Of a stretch of DNA of 64,000 nt, positions 46,931-55,742 are shown piece after piece. The position numbers and the translations under genes were made by a program. The notes under the pieces were generated by a model. That model was not told where the DNA came from and ran no database searches. It saw only the letters and a program-made list of their open reading frames with translations. The stretch spans positions 62,001 through 126,000 of the forward strand of contig NZ_JAEUXJ010000003.1 in the NCBI RefSeq assembly GCF_016775475.1, written 5' to 3'. How positions within the stretch are numbered: position 1 is the first letter of the stretch; the number at the start of each line of letters is the position of its first letter. The DNA comes from Belnapia mucosa. Its GTDB lineage: Bacteria; Pseudomonadota; Alphaproteobacteria; Acetobacterales; Acetobacteraceae.

Positions 46931-47075
46931 GATCTACCCCCAAAGCCTGAAAGGCGGGGAGCCTAGGCGGGGCCGGGCAAGGGCGGCAAGCCGGCCGGGT
47001 GGGGGGCAAGCGGGCGGTTGCTGCGCCGCAACGGGGCATGGCAGCCTGCCGCCAACCGGGAACAGGGCATTGGCA

Positions 47076-48242
47076 GTGCGAACAGGCTGGCGCGCGCGGG
47101 GTATCGGCTGGGCAGGCGCCTGCGCCCTGCTGCTGGCGGCCGGCTGCGACAGCCATGAGGAGGAGATGCCGGCCGAGGAACCCACCCCCACCGTCGCCGT
47201 CACCCCGGTGCAGCGGCGCGAGGTGGTGGACTGGGACGAGTTCACCGGCCGCTTCGTCAGCATCGAGCGGGTGGAGCTGCGCGCCCGGGTCAGCGGCTAC
47301 CTGGAATCGGTGGAGTTCACCGGTGGCCAGGTCGTCCGCCGCGGCGACCGGCTGTTCCGGATCGACCCCCGCCCCTTCCAGACCGCCATCACCGATGCCG
47401 AGGCGCGGATCCAGTCCGCCCGCTCGCAACTCGTCCTGGCCGAGCAGGAATTCGCCCGGGCCCGCAACCTGCTCTCGGCCCGCGCCGCCTCCGAGGCCAA
47501 TCTGGAGCAGCGGGCGCAGGCGCTGGAGGCCGCCCGCGCTGCCCTCACCCAGGCCGAGGCTGCCTTGCAGCGGGCCCGGCTGGACCTGGAATTCACCGAG
47601 ATCCGGGCGCCGCTGACCGGCCGCATCGGCCGGCACCAGGTCAGCCCGGGTAACCTGATCTCCGGCGGCGAGGGCAGCGCCTCGACCCTGCTCGCCACCA
47701 TCGTCACCATGGACCCGATCGAGGTCAGCTTCGACATCGATCAGGCGGCGGCGCTGCGCTACACGCGCCTCGCGGTCAGCGGCGGGCGCCCCTCCTCCCG
47801 CGACATGGCCAATCCGGTGCAACTCGCCCTCGCCGATGAGCAGGGCTTCCCCCATCCCGGCCGGGTGGTCTTCGTGGACAATGAGGCGGATGCCAGCACC
47901 GGCACCATCCGGCTGCGGGCCCGCTTCGAGAATCCGCGCGACCTCTTCATCCCCGGCGGCTTCGCCCGGCTGCGGCTGGTGGCGAGCGCCCCCTATCAGG
48001 CGCTGCTGGTCCCGGATTCCGCCGTCGCCACCGACCAGTCGCGCCGCGTGGTCTATGTGCTCGGCGAAGGGAACCGGCTGGAGATGCGCCAGGTGCGGCC
48101 CGGCCCGCTGCATGAGGGGATGCGGGTGATCCGCGACGGGCTCCGGGGGCATGAGGAGGTGGTGACCAGCGGGCTGACGCGGGTGCGCGCGGGCATGGCG
48201 GTGCAGCCCCGGCGCCCCGCCGGCACGGAGGCGCGGCCCTGA
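47076..48242 (+). CDS. RND efflux periplasmic adaptor (HlyD family lipoprotein)
   Basis: A 388-residue membrane-fusion protein. The lipobox LLAAGC puts the acylated cysteine at C24. The barrel-sandwich, alpha-hairpin (about 120-180) and beta-barrel domains follow, with RAPLTGRIGRHQVSPGNLI closing the hairpin. The GTG start at 47076 is selected because AGGG lies eight bases upstream; the open frame upstream is antisense to the molybdoenzyme. It bridges the pump to an outer-membrane channel not encoded here. The stop overlaps the pump start. Confidence 0.9.
   Translation: MRTGWRARGIGWAGACALLLAAGCDSHEEEMPAEEPTPTVAVTPVQRREVVDWDEFTGRFVSIERVELRARVSGYLESVEFTGGQVVRRGDRLFRIDPRPFQTAITDAEARIQSARSQLVLAEQEFARARNLLSARAASEANLEQRAQALEAARAALTQAEAALQRARLDLEFTEIRAPLTGRIGRHQVSPGNLISGGEGSASTLLATIVTMDPIEVSFDIDQAAALRYTRLAVSGGRPSSRDMANPVQLALADEQGFPHPGRVVFVDNEADASTGTIRLRARFENPRDLFIPGGFARLRLVASAPYQALLVPDSAVATDQSRRVVYVLGEGNRLEMRQVRPGPLHEGMRVIRDGLRGHEEVVTSGLTRVRAGMAVQPRRPAGTEARP
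48227..48241 (+). promoter_or_regulatory. Ribosome binding site deciding a CTG start for the RND pump
   Basis: GGAGG (48227-48231), seven-base spacer, CTG (48239-48241), which overlaps the adaptor stop as CTGA. No ATG, GTG or TTG is in frame nearby; the first GTG, 48299, would delete the conserved N-terminus. Confidence 0.6.
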
Positions 48243-51200
48243 GCAATCTCGGCGTCATCTCGGTCCGCCAGCCGGTCCTCGCCTGCGTCCTCTCGCTGGT
48301 GCTGCTGATCGTCGGTGGGCTGTCGCTGCTCTCGCTGCCCATTTCGGAATATCCGGATGTGGCGCCGCCCACCGTCGTCGTCGCCACCTCCTATCCCGGC
48401 GCCTCGGCCCAGGTGGTGGCGGATACGGTGGCGACGCCGATCGAGCAGGAGGTGAACGGGACCGAGGGCATGCTCTACATGTCCTCCCAGTCCACGGCCG
48501 ATGGGCGGATGACGCTGACGGTCACCTTCCGCCTCGGCACGGACCCCGACCGGGCGCAGATCCTGGTGCAGGGCGCGGTGGCCGGCGCCCTGCCCCGCCT
48601 GCCGGAAGAGGTGCGGCGCTGGGGCGTGACCACGCGCAAGCTCGCCACCGACCGGCTGATGATCATCTACGTGACCTCGCCGGATGCCAGCTACGACCAG
48701 CTCTATGTCTCGAACTACGCGCTGCGGCAGGTGCGTGACCAGCTGCTGCGGATCGACGGCATCGGCGATATCGACATGCAGGGCGCGCGCGACTACGCGA
48801 TGCGGGTCTGGCTCGATCCCGGGCGGATGGCGGCGAACGGCATCATCGCCGAGGACATCGTCGCCGCCGTCCAGGCGCAGAACGCCGAGGTCGCGGGCGG
48901 CCAGATCGCCGAGCCGCCCGTCTCCGACCAGGCCTTCCAGCCCAACCTGGTGTTCCGCGGAAGGCTGGACGACCCGGCGGAATTCGAGCGCATCGTGCTG
49001 CGCGCCGGCGCCGACGGCCGGCTGCTGCGGATCGAGGATATCGGCCGGGTGGAGCTCGGCGCCGCCTCCTACAGCACCGCGAGCACGCTGGATGGCCGCC
49101 CTGCCGTGGCACTCGTGGTGACGCAGCGGCCGGGCTCCAACGCGCTCGCCACCGCGACCGAGATCCGCCAGCGGCTGGCGGTGCTGCGGCGCGACTTCCC
49201 GGCCGGCATCACCGCCGAGATCGCCTATGACCCGACCCGCTTCGTGGCCGAGAGCGTGCGGGAACTGGCCTCGACCATCGGCGAGGCGGTCTTCCTCGTC
49301 GTGCTGGTGGTGCTGCTGTTCCTGCAGAACTGGCGGGCGGCGACCATCCCGATCCTCGCCATCCCCGTCTCCCTGATCGGCACCTTCGGGGTGATGGTGG
49401 CCTTCGGCTTCACCCTGAACGTGCTGACGCTGTTCGGCCTGGTGCTGGCGGTCGGCATCGTCGTCGACGACGCCATCGTCGTGGTCGAGAACGTGGACCG
49501 CCACCTGCGGGAGGAGCCGACGGTCGAACAGGCCGCGGCCCGCACCATGCGGGAGGTGGGCGGGGCGCTGGTCTCGATCGCCCTCGTCCTCTGCGCCGTC
49601 TTCGTCCCCACCGCCTTCATCGAGGGGATCGCCGGCCGCTTCTTCCGGCAATTCGCCGTCACCATTGCGGTCGCGACCGCCTTGTCCTGCTTCTGCTCCC
49701 TCACCCTCAGCCCGGCGCTGGCCACGCTGATCCTGCACCGGGAGGAGGAGGCGAAGCCTGGCCGCCCGCCCGGGGCGCTGCGGCGCCTGATCGGCTGGCT
49801 GCTGGCGCGGTTCAATGCCGGCTTCGACGCGCTGGCCGAGGGTTATGGCCGGCTCACCCGCCGCATCGCGCCGCGGGCGGTGCCGATGCTCGGCGTCTAT
49901 GCGCTGCTGATCGCGGGCGCGGCGGCGCTGCTGGCCACCTCGCCGCAGGGCTTCGTCCCGGCGCAGGATCGCGGCTATGCGACCATCGCCATCGAGCTGC
50001 CGGGCGGCGCCTCCCTCGCCCGCACGACCGAGGTGGTGGGGCGGGCGGCGGCCATCGCCCGGACGGTGCCGGGCATCGCCGGCGTCTCGGCGCTCGCCGG
50101 CATCTCCGGCGCCACCAATACGGCGGGCGGCAACCAGGGCCTGCTGACGCCGGTCTTCGCCCCCTGGGAGCACCGGCTGCCGGCGGGCCTGACCGCGCCG
50201 CGCATCCTGGCCGAGCTGCGGGCGCGGCTCGCGGTGATCGAGGATGCGACGGTGCTGGTGATTCCGCCGCCGGCGGTGCCCGGCCTCGGCGGCGGCGCCG
50301 GCTTCGCCCTGCGGCTGGAGGACCGGACCGGGCGCGGGACCGAAGTACTGGCGGATGCGACCGAGATGCTGGTCGCCGCCCTGCGCCGGGCGCCCGGCCT
50401 TGCCGGGGTCTATTCGCCCTTCCGGGTCGATTCGCCGATGCTGGCGGTCGATATCGACCGGGCACGGACCGAGATGCTGGGCGTGCCGGTGGCGCGGCTC
50501 AGCCAGAGCCTCGAGACCCTGCTCGGTTCGTCCTATGTAAATGACTTCACCGCCTATGGCCGCAACTGGCGGGTGGTGGCGCAGGCGGCCCCCGAATTCC
50601 GCCGCCAGGCCGAGGACCTGTCCCGGCTGCACACCCGCAATGCCGAAGGCGCCATGGTGCCACTGGCCAATGTGCTGAGCATCCGCGAGATCAGCGGGCC
50701 GGCGCGGGTGCCGCGCTACAACCTCTATCCCGCGGCCGAGGTGGCGGGCGAGATCCTGCCCGGCACCGGCTCCGCCGCCGCGCTCGGCCTGGTCGAGCGG
50801 ATCGCGCGCCGCACCCTGCCGGACGGCATCGGCTTCGAATGGACCGACCTCTCCTATGAGCAGACCCAGAGCGGCAATTCCGGGCTGCTGATCTTCCCGC
50901 TCTGCGTGCTCTTCGTCTATCTCGTGCTGGCGGCGCAGTACGGGTCCTGGAGCCTGCCCTTCGCCGTCATCCTGATCGTGCCGATGTGCCTGCTGACCTC
51001 GACCCTCGGCGTGCGGATGCTCGGGCAGGATGTGAACATCCTGACCCAGATCGGCTTCGTCGTGCTGGTCGGGCTGGCGGCGAAGAACGCCATCCTGATC
51101 GTGGAATTCGCGCAGGCGCAGGAGGATGAGGGCCGGTCGCCGCTGGATGCGGTGGTGGAGGCCTGCCGGCTCCGGCTGCGGGCGATCCTGATGACCTCGC

Positions 51201-51409
51201 TCGCCTTCATCCTGGGCGTGCTGCCCCTGGTCGTGGCCGAGGGCGCGGGGGCGGAGATGCGGCGCGCGGTCGGCGCCGCGGTCTTCTTCGGGATGATGGG
51301 GGTGACGCTGTTCGGGCTGCTCTTCACCCCCGTCTTCTACCTGGCGATCCGCCGCATCGTCGGGCCGCGGCGGTCGCGCCTGCAGGTCATGAAGCGGCGC
51401 AACCGCTGA
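48239..51409 (+). CDS. RND multidrug efflux pump, AcrB/OqxB type
   Basis: An inner-membrane proton antiporter of 1056 residues. The proton relay is seen as VGIVVDDAIVVVENV (two Asp of helix 4) and GLAAKNAILIVEFA (Lys of helix 10). The N-terminus SNLGVISVRQPVLACVLSLV matches the first helix of HAE-1 pumps, requiring translation from CTG 48239. The periplasmic porter segments are intact. It forms a trimer with the adaptor upstream; no TolC-like gene is present. Substrates are unknown. Confidence 0.93.
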   Translation: MSNLGVISVRQPVLACVLSLVLLIVGGLSLLSLPISEYPDVAPPTVVVATSYPGASAQVVADTVATPIEQEVNGTEGMLYMSSQSTADGRMTLTVTFRLGTDPDRAQILVQGAVAGALPRLPEEVRRWGVTTRKLATDRLMIIYVTSPDASYDQLYVSNYALRQVRDQLLRIDGIGDIDMQGARDYAMRVWLDPGRMAANGIIAEDIVAAVQAQNAEVAGGQIAEPPVSDQAFQPNLVFRGRLDDPAEFERIVLRAGADGRLLRIEDIGRVELGAASYSTASTLDGRPAVALVVTQRPGSNALATATEIRQRLAVLRRDFPAGITAEIAYDPTRFVAESVRELASTIGEAVFLVVLVVLLFLQNWRAATIPILAIPVSLIGTFGVMVAFGFTLNVLTLFGLVLAVGIVVDDAIVVVENVDRHLREEPTVEQAAARTMREVGGALVSIALVLCAVFVPTAFIEGIAGRFFRQFAVTIAVATALSCFCSLTLSPALATLILHREEEAKPGRPPGALRRLIGWLLARFNAGFDALAEGYGRLTRRIAPRAVPMLGVYALLIAGAAALLATSPQGFVPAQDRGYATIAIELPGGASLARTTEVVGRAAAIARTVPGIAGVSALAGISGATNTAGGNQGLLTPVFAPWEHRLPAGLTAPRILAELRARLAVIEDATVLVIPPPAVPGLGGGAGFALRLEDRTGRGTEVLADATEMLVAALRRAPGLAGVYSPFRVDSPMLAVDIDRARTEMLGVPVARLSQSLETLLGSSYVNDFTAYGRNWRVVAQAAPEFRRQAEDLSRLHTRNAEGAMVPLANVLSIREISGPARVPRYNLYPAAEVAGEILPGTGSAAALGLVERIARRTLPDGIGFEWTDLSYEQTQSGNSGLLIFPLCVLFVYLVLAAQYGSWSLPFAVILIVPMCLLTSTLGVRMLGQDVNILTQIGFVVLVGLAAKNAILIVEFAQAQEDEGRSPLDAVVEACRLRLRAILMTSLAFILGVLPLVVAEGAGAEMRRAVGAAVFFGMMGVTLFGLLFTPVFYLAIRRIVGPRRSRLQVMKRRNR

Positions 51410-51419
51410 AGCGCCGGCC

Positions 51420-52400
51420 CTATTCGGGCCGGATGTTATGCTCGCGGATCACCTTGCCCCATTGCGCGCGGTCGGCGGCGATCTGGCGGATGAACTCCGC
51501 CTGGGTGCCGCCCAGCCGCTGCAAGCCGTTCTCGACGAAGCGGCGCTGCACCTCGGGCGCCTGGGTGGCGCGGTTCACCTCCTCGTTCCAGCGGGCGACC
51601 AGGGCGGGCGCCATCCGGCCCGGCCCGACGATGCCGAACCAGTTGTGGATGACGAAATCCGGCAGGCCGTCGCGCGACATCACCGGCAGTTCCGGCAGCA
51701 GGGGCGAGGCTTCCTGGGCGCCATAGGCGATCGGGCGCAGCCCGCCGCCGCGGATCTGGGCCATGTATTCCGGCATGTTGCCGAACATGAACTCCACCCG
51801 GCCCGACATGATATCGAGGATGGCCGGCGCGCCGCCGCGATAGGGCACCTGTTCGAATTGCGCGCCGGTCAGGGACATGAACAGCACGCAGGAGAGCTGC
51901 TGGGAGGAGCCTGGGCCGACCGTCGCGCAGCTGAAGCGGCGCGGGTTCTCCTTGCCGAGCCGCGCCAGGTCCTGCCAGGTGCGGACCGGCCCGTTCGGAT
52001 TGGCGACGAGGATGTTGTAGACCGAGGCGACATTCACCACCGGCGTCAGGTCGGTATCCACGTTGTAGGGCACCTGCTGCATCTGCGGCGTGATCGCCAT
52101 GATGCCCATCGACCCGAGCAGGATGGTGTGCCCATCCGGCGCCGAGCGCGTCGTCTCCTGCGCCGCGATCACGCCGGCCGCGCCGGTGCGGTTCTCCACC
52201 ACCACCTTCTGGCCCATCTGCTGCGAGAGCTGGTCGGCCAGGATGCGGCCGAGCAGGTCCGAGGTGCCGCCGGGCGCGAAGGCATTGAGGAAGCGGATCT
52301 CCCGCCGGGGGAAATCATCCTGCGCCGCGGCCGGGGCTGCCCATCCGAGGACAGCGGCAAGGCCGAGGGCGGCACGTCTCAGCAGACAGGGCTTGGGCAT
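51420..52400 (-). CDS. Bug/TctC-type tripartite tricarboxylate receptor
   Basis: Periplasmic receptor, 326 residues, last gene of the sugar-acid operon. The Sec leader ends near APAAAQD; the mature part shows FAPGGTSDLLGR (the ligand loop) and VVENRTGAAGVIAAQ, landmarks of the Bug family. TctA/TctB membrane partners are absent. Its operon suggests an aldonate, aldarate or similar acid as ligand; this is inference. Confidence 0.92.
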   Translation of the reverse strand: MPKPCLLRRAALGLAAVLGWAAPAAAQDDFPRREIRFLNAFAPGGTSDLLGRILADQLSQQMGQKVVVENRTGAAGVIAAQETTRSAPDGHTILLGSMGIMAITPQMQQVPYNVDTDLTPVVNVASVYNILVANPNGPVRTWQDLARLGKENPRRFSCATVGPGSSQQLSCVLFMSLTGAQFEQVPYRGGAPAILDIMSGRVEFMFGNMPEYMAQIRGGGLRPIAYGAQEASPLLPELPVMSRDGLPDFVIHNWFGIVGPGRMAPALVARWNEEVNRATQAPEVQRRFVENGLQRLGGTQAEFIRQIAADRAQWGKVIREHNIRPE

Positions 52401-52450
52401 GGCGGTCTCCTCCTTCTGTCATGGCCGCCCTCTGACGGGGCGGCTCGGGG

Positions 52451-53620
52451 TCAGGCGGTGCGGGCGTAGCGTTGCAGGAACTCCTCCCGCACGGTGATGC
52501 CGAGGCCGGGGCGGTCCGGCACCTCGACCATGCCATCGGCCACGGGGAATTCCTCCTCGACCAGCTCATGCAGCATCGGGTTGTGGCCGAGCGAGTATTC
52601 CAGGATGAAGCCCGCGCTCTGGCTCGCCGCCAGGTGCAGCCCGGCGGCAAAGGCCGGCGCGCCGGACCAGAGATGCGGCGCGAGCCGCAGGTTGAAGGCC
52701 GAGGCGATGGCGCCGATGCGCATCCCCTCGGTGATGCCGCCGGCGATGGCGAGGTCGGGCTGCAGCACATCGGCGGCGCGCAGCTCCGCCAGCTCGCGGA
52801 AGTCGTGGCGGGTGAACTCGCTCTCGCCGCTGCTGATCGGCACGGCGGAGGAGCGACGGACCTCGGCCTGGCCGGCCTTGTCATCGGCCGTCACCGGCTC
52901 CTCGAACCACATCAGGTCGCAATCCTCGACCATGCGGCAGAAGGCCTTGGCCTCGGCGACGGTCCAGGTGCCATGCGCATCAGCGGCGAGGCCGATCTCC
53001 GGCCCCAGCGCCCGGCGCGCGGCGCGGACCCGGGCGGCGGAACGGGCGGGCGAGCCATCCATGACGCCGACCCGCATCTTCACCGCGCGGAAGCCGGCAC
53101 GGTCGCAGTAACCCTTGAGTTGGGCGCCAATCCCCGCCTCATCGGCCCAGCCGCCCGAGGCATAGGCGGGCATCCGCTCCGCCCGCCGGCCGCCGAGCAG
53201 CCGCCAGACCGGCACGCCGAGCGACTTGCCGAGGATGTCCCAGAGCGCGACATCGACGCCGGCGATGGCCGAGATGGACAGGCCCCGCCGGCCGAGCTGC
53301 GGCAGCGCATGGCCGAGCGAGACCGCATAGCCCTCGCGCGGCGTGTTGTACATCACGTCCCAGAGGCGGGAGATGTCGCGCGGGTCCTGCCCGACCAGCA
53401 GCGGCGCGTAATCGAGATTGACGATGGCGGCGAGGCCGGCACAGGCGGCGGCACTGCCGACGCCGGCCTTGGCCTCGCCCCAGCCGGTCAGGCCGGTATC
53501 GGTCTCGACCCGGATGATGACGGAATCGAAGCTGCCGACCCGACCGAAATCGCTGACATGCTGGCGTTCGGGGGGGATCGGGACATGGCACCAGGTGGCC
53601 TGGACGCGGGTGATCCTCAT
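52451..53620 (-). CDS. Enolase-superfamily enzyme, mandelate racemase group (KxR variant)
   Basis: A 389-residue TIM-barrel enzyme. Metal ligands appear in LAADAHGTW, MWFEEPV and SSGESEF; the general-base histidine is in RLAPHLWSGAP. The usual KxK at the end of the second strand reads K-M-R (AVKMRVG), so the second base lysine is arginine. Dehydration of an acid sugar, rather than racemisation, is plausible. Start overlaps the dehydrogenase gene by four bases. Confidence 0.85.
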   Translation of the reverse strand: MRITRVQATWCHVPIPPERQHVSDFGRVGSFDSVIIRVETDTGLTGWGEAKAGVGSAAACAGLAAIVNLDYAPLLVGQDPRDISRLWDVMYNTPREGYAVSLGHALPQLGRRGLSISAIAGVDVALWDILGKSLGVPVWRLLGGRRAERMPAYASGGWADEAGIGAQLKGYCDRAGFRAVKMRVGVMDGSPARSAARVRAARRALGPEIGLAADAHGTWTVAEAKAFCRMVEDCDLMWFEEPVTADDKAGQAEVRRSSAVPISSGESEFTRHDFRELAELRAADVLQPDLAIAGGITEGMRIGAIASAFNLRLAPHLWSGAPAFAAGLHLAASQSAGFILEYSLGHNPMLHELVEEEFPVADGMVEVPDRPGLGITVREEFLQRYARTA

Positions 53621-54600
53621 GCGGCGACCTCCAGCGCCCGGCGGCGGGATGCCGTCCAGGCTTCGGGGTTGATGAAATTCTGCGGTCGCTCGCCGCGGAG
53701 GATTCGGACGGTCTCCTCCGCCGCGATGCGGCTCATCTCGGCCACGCTCTCCTGCGTCAGCCCGGCGCCGTGCGGCGTCAGCAGCACATTGTCGAAGCCG
53801 CGCAGCGGATGGTCCGCCGGCAGCGGCTGCTGCCAGTAGACATCGAGGGCGGCGCCACCGATCCGCCGATCCCGCAGCGCCTCGACCAGCGCCGCCTCCT
53901 CGATCACCGGGCCGCGGGCGACATTCAGCAGCCAGGCCGCCGGCTTCATTCGCGCGATCAGCGCCGCCGAGGCGATGCCGCGCGTCTCGGGCGTCAGGGG
54001 ACAGGCAAGCGCCAGGTAGTCGCTCTCGGCGAACAGCTCTGGCAGCGCGGCATAGGCAATGTGCGGCGGCAGCGCGTTGCGGTCGCGCCGATGGCCGAGC
54101 ACGCGCATGCGGAAGCCGTGATGCGCGATCTCGGCCAGCCGCATCCCGATGGCACCGACGCCGAGGATGCCGAGGGTCTTGCCGCGCAGCTCGGTCGCCG
54201 CATCGGTGCGGGCGCGGGCCGGGCCCCAGCCCTGCGCCAGATGCTCGGCATGCATCGCCTCGGCATGGCGGGCGATGGCGAGCATCTGCGCCACGACGAA
54301 TTCCGCGACGGCATCGGTATTGGCGCCGGGGACATTGGCGACCAGCACGCCGGCGGCGGTGCAGGCCTCGACGGGGATGAAATCCACGCCGACGCCATGC
54401 CGCACCGCGGCCAGCAGCCGGGGCGCATGGTCCAGCAGGTCGTCGGGCAGCTTCTGGCGGACGATCACCGCCTCCGCCTCGCGGCAGAGCTCGCGCAGTG
54501 CCGCCGGGCCGGTGCCGCGCGGCGGGATGATCTCATGCCCGGCCTCGCGCAGGATGGCCTCGGCGATGGGTTCGACCGGATCGGTCAGGGCGACGCGCAT
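53617..54600 (-). CDS. D-2-hydroxyacid dehydrogenase family protein with Glu-to-Gln change
   Basis: A 327-residue NAD-dependent dehydrogenase. The Rossmann motif ILGVGAIGMRLAE, the catalytic arginine in NVARGPVI and the histidine in LLTPHGAGL are present. The catalytic glutamate, normally the E of an EP pair after the LDV block, is glutamine here (LDVYWQQPLP). The ATG ends at 54600, two bases after the upstream gene's stop. A role on a sugar acid is inferred from the operon. Confidence 0.87.
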   Translation of the reverse strand: MRVALTDPVEPIAEAILREAGHEIIPPRGTGPAALRELCREAEAVIVRQKLPDDLLDHAPRLLAAVRHGVGVDFIPVEACTAAGVLVANVPGANTDAVAEFVVAQMLAIARHAEAMHAEHLAQGWGPARARTDAATELRGKTLGILGVGAIGMRLAEIAHHGFRMRVLGHRRDRNALPPHIAYAALPELFAESDYLALACPLTPETRGIASAALIARMKPAAWLLNVARGPVIEEAALVEALRDRRIGGAALDVYWQQPLPADHPLRGFDNVLLTPHGAGLTQESVAEMSRIAAEETVRILRGERPQNFINPEAWTASRRRALEVAA

Positions 54601-54602
54601 GG

Positions 54603-55742
54603 TCAGGCCACCTTCCAGCGCGCCAGCACCTCGCGGTCCACCTCGATGCCGAGGCCGGGGCCGTCCGGGATGCGGACGATGCCGCGCTCCTGCCGGATCG
54701 GCTCCCGCGCGAGGTCGTCGCGCAGCGGGTTCGGCGTCTGCTCGAATTCCAGCATGGGCGGGATGGGGCGGAAGGCCGGCGGCATGTCGGGCATCGCCGC
54801 CAGCCATTGCAGCGTCGCCGCGAGGCCGATGGCGCTGCCCCAGGCATGGGGCACGCATTCGACGCCATGGGCGGAAGCGAGCGTCGCGATCTTGCGGCAT
54901 TCGCTGATGCCGCCGGCGGCGCAGACATCGGGCTGAACGATATCCATCGCCTTCCTGGCGATGATGTCGCGGAAGCCCCAGCGGGTGAAGTCGTTCTCCC
55001 CGCCGGCCACAGCCATGTCGAGCGCCCGCGTCACCTCGGCATAGCCCTCATGGTCCTCGGGGCTGATCGGCTCCTCGAACCACATCAGGTCCAGCGGTTC
55101 CAGCATGCGGCCGAGCTGGATCGCCTGGGGCACGGTGAAGCAGTGATTGGCATCGACCGCGAGCTTGACCTCGGGCCCGATCGCCTCCCGCACCGCCCGC
55201 ACGCGCTCATAGTCCAGCTTCAGGTCGCCGAGGCCGATCTTCATCTTGATGGCGCGGAAGCCCTGTTCCTTGTATTCCAGCGCCTCCTCCACCGCTTCCT
55301 CGACCAGGCGGTTCATGTCGATGAAATAGAGGCCGGTGGCATAGGCCTGCACCTCGGTCCGGTGCGCGCCGCCGATCAGCTTGTGGATCGGCTTTCCGAC
55401 CGCGCGGCCGATGACATCCCAGAGCGCGATATCGATCCCAGAGAGCGCGGTGATGGCGAAGCCCGAGGCGCCGTAATCCTTGATGCGGTTGTACAGGTCT
55501 TCCCACACCACCTCGACATCGAAGGGGTCGCGGCCGATGACGCGCTGGCGGTATTGCGTCTCGATCAGCGCCTTGTTCACCGCGGCCGGACCGTAGCATT
55601 CGCCCCAGCCGGTGATGCCGGCATCGGTCGTGATCTCGACCACGCAGGAGGAGCGGGTGGTGTAGAGCCAGCCGCGCGCCGAGGTGAAGGGCCTGTCCAC
55701 CTTCGATTGCAGCAGGTGGCAGGTGACGTCGGTGACCTTCAT
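54603..55742 (-). CDS. Enolase-superfamily enzyme, galactarolactone cycloisomerase-like
   Basis: A 379-residue mandelate racemase group enzyme. KMK base pair in AIKMKIG, metal ligands in AVDANHCFT, MWFEEPIS and AGGENDF, and histidine in CVPHAWGS. The overall sequence resembles Gci of Agrobacterium, which opens galactarolactone: WGECYGPA near the N-terminus, and a C-terminal lid ending PDGPGLGIEVDRE. A lactone cycloisomerase or dehydratase is likely. The first codon overlaps the regulator stop by four bases. Confidence 0.88.
   Translation of the reverse strand: MKVTDVTCHLLQSKVDRPFTSARGWLYTTRSSCVVEITTDAGITGWGECYGPAAVNKALIETQYRQRVIGRDPFDVEVVWEDLYNRIKDYGASGFAITALSGIDIALWDVIGRAVGKPIHKLIGGAHRTEVQAYATGLYFIDMNRLVEEAVEEALEYKEQGFRAIKMKIGLGDLKLDYERVRAVREAIGPEVKLAVDANHCFTVPQAIQLGRMLEPLDLMWFEEPISPEDHEGYAEVTRALDMAVAGGENDFTRWGFRDIIARKAMDIVQPDVCAAGGISECRKIATLASAHGVECVPHAWGSAIGLAATLQWLAAMPDMPPAFRPIPPMLEFEQTPNPLRDDLAREPIRQERGIVRIPDGPGLGIEVDREVLARWKVA

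Noticed and set aside
48299..51409. GTG 48299 as the start of the RND pump
   Set aside because: It would remove the conserved SNLGVISVRQPV segment of helix 1 and has no ribosome site. The CTG start with GGAGG fits better.
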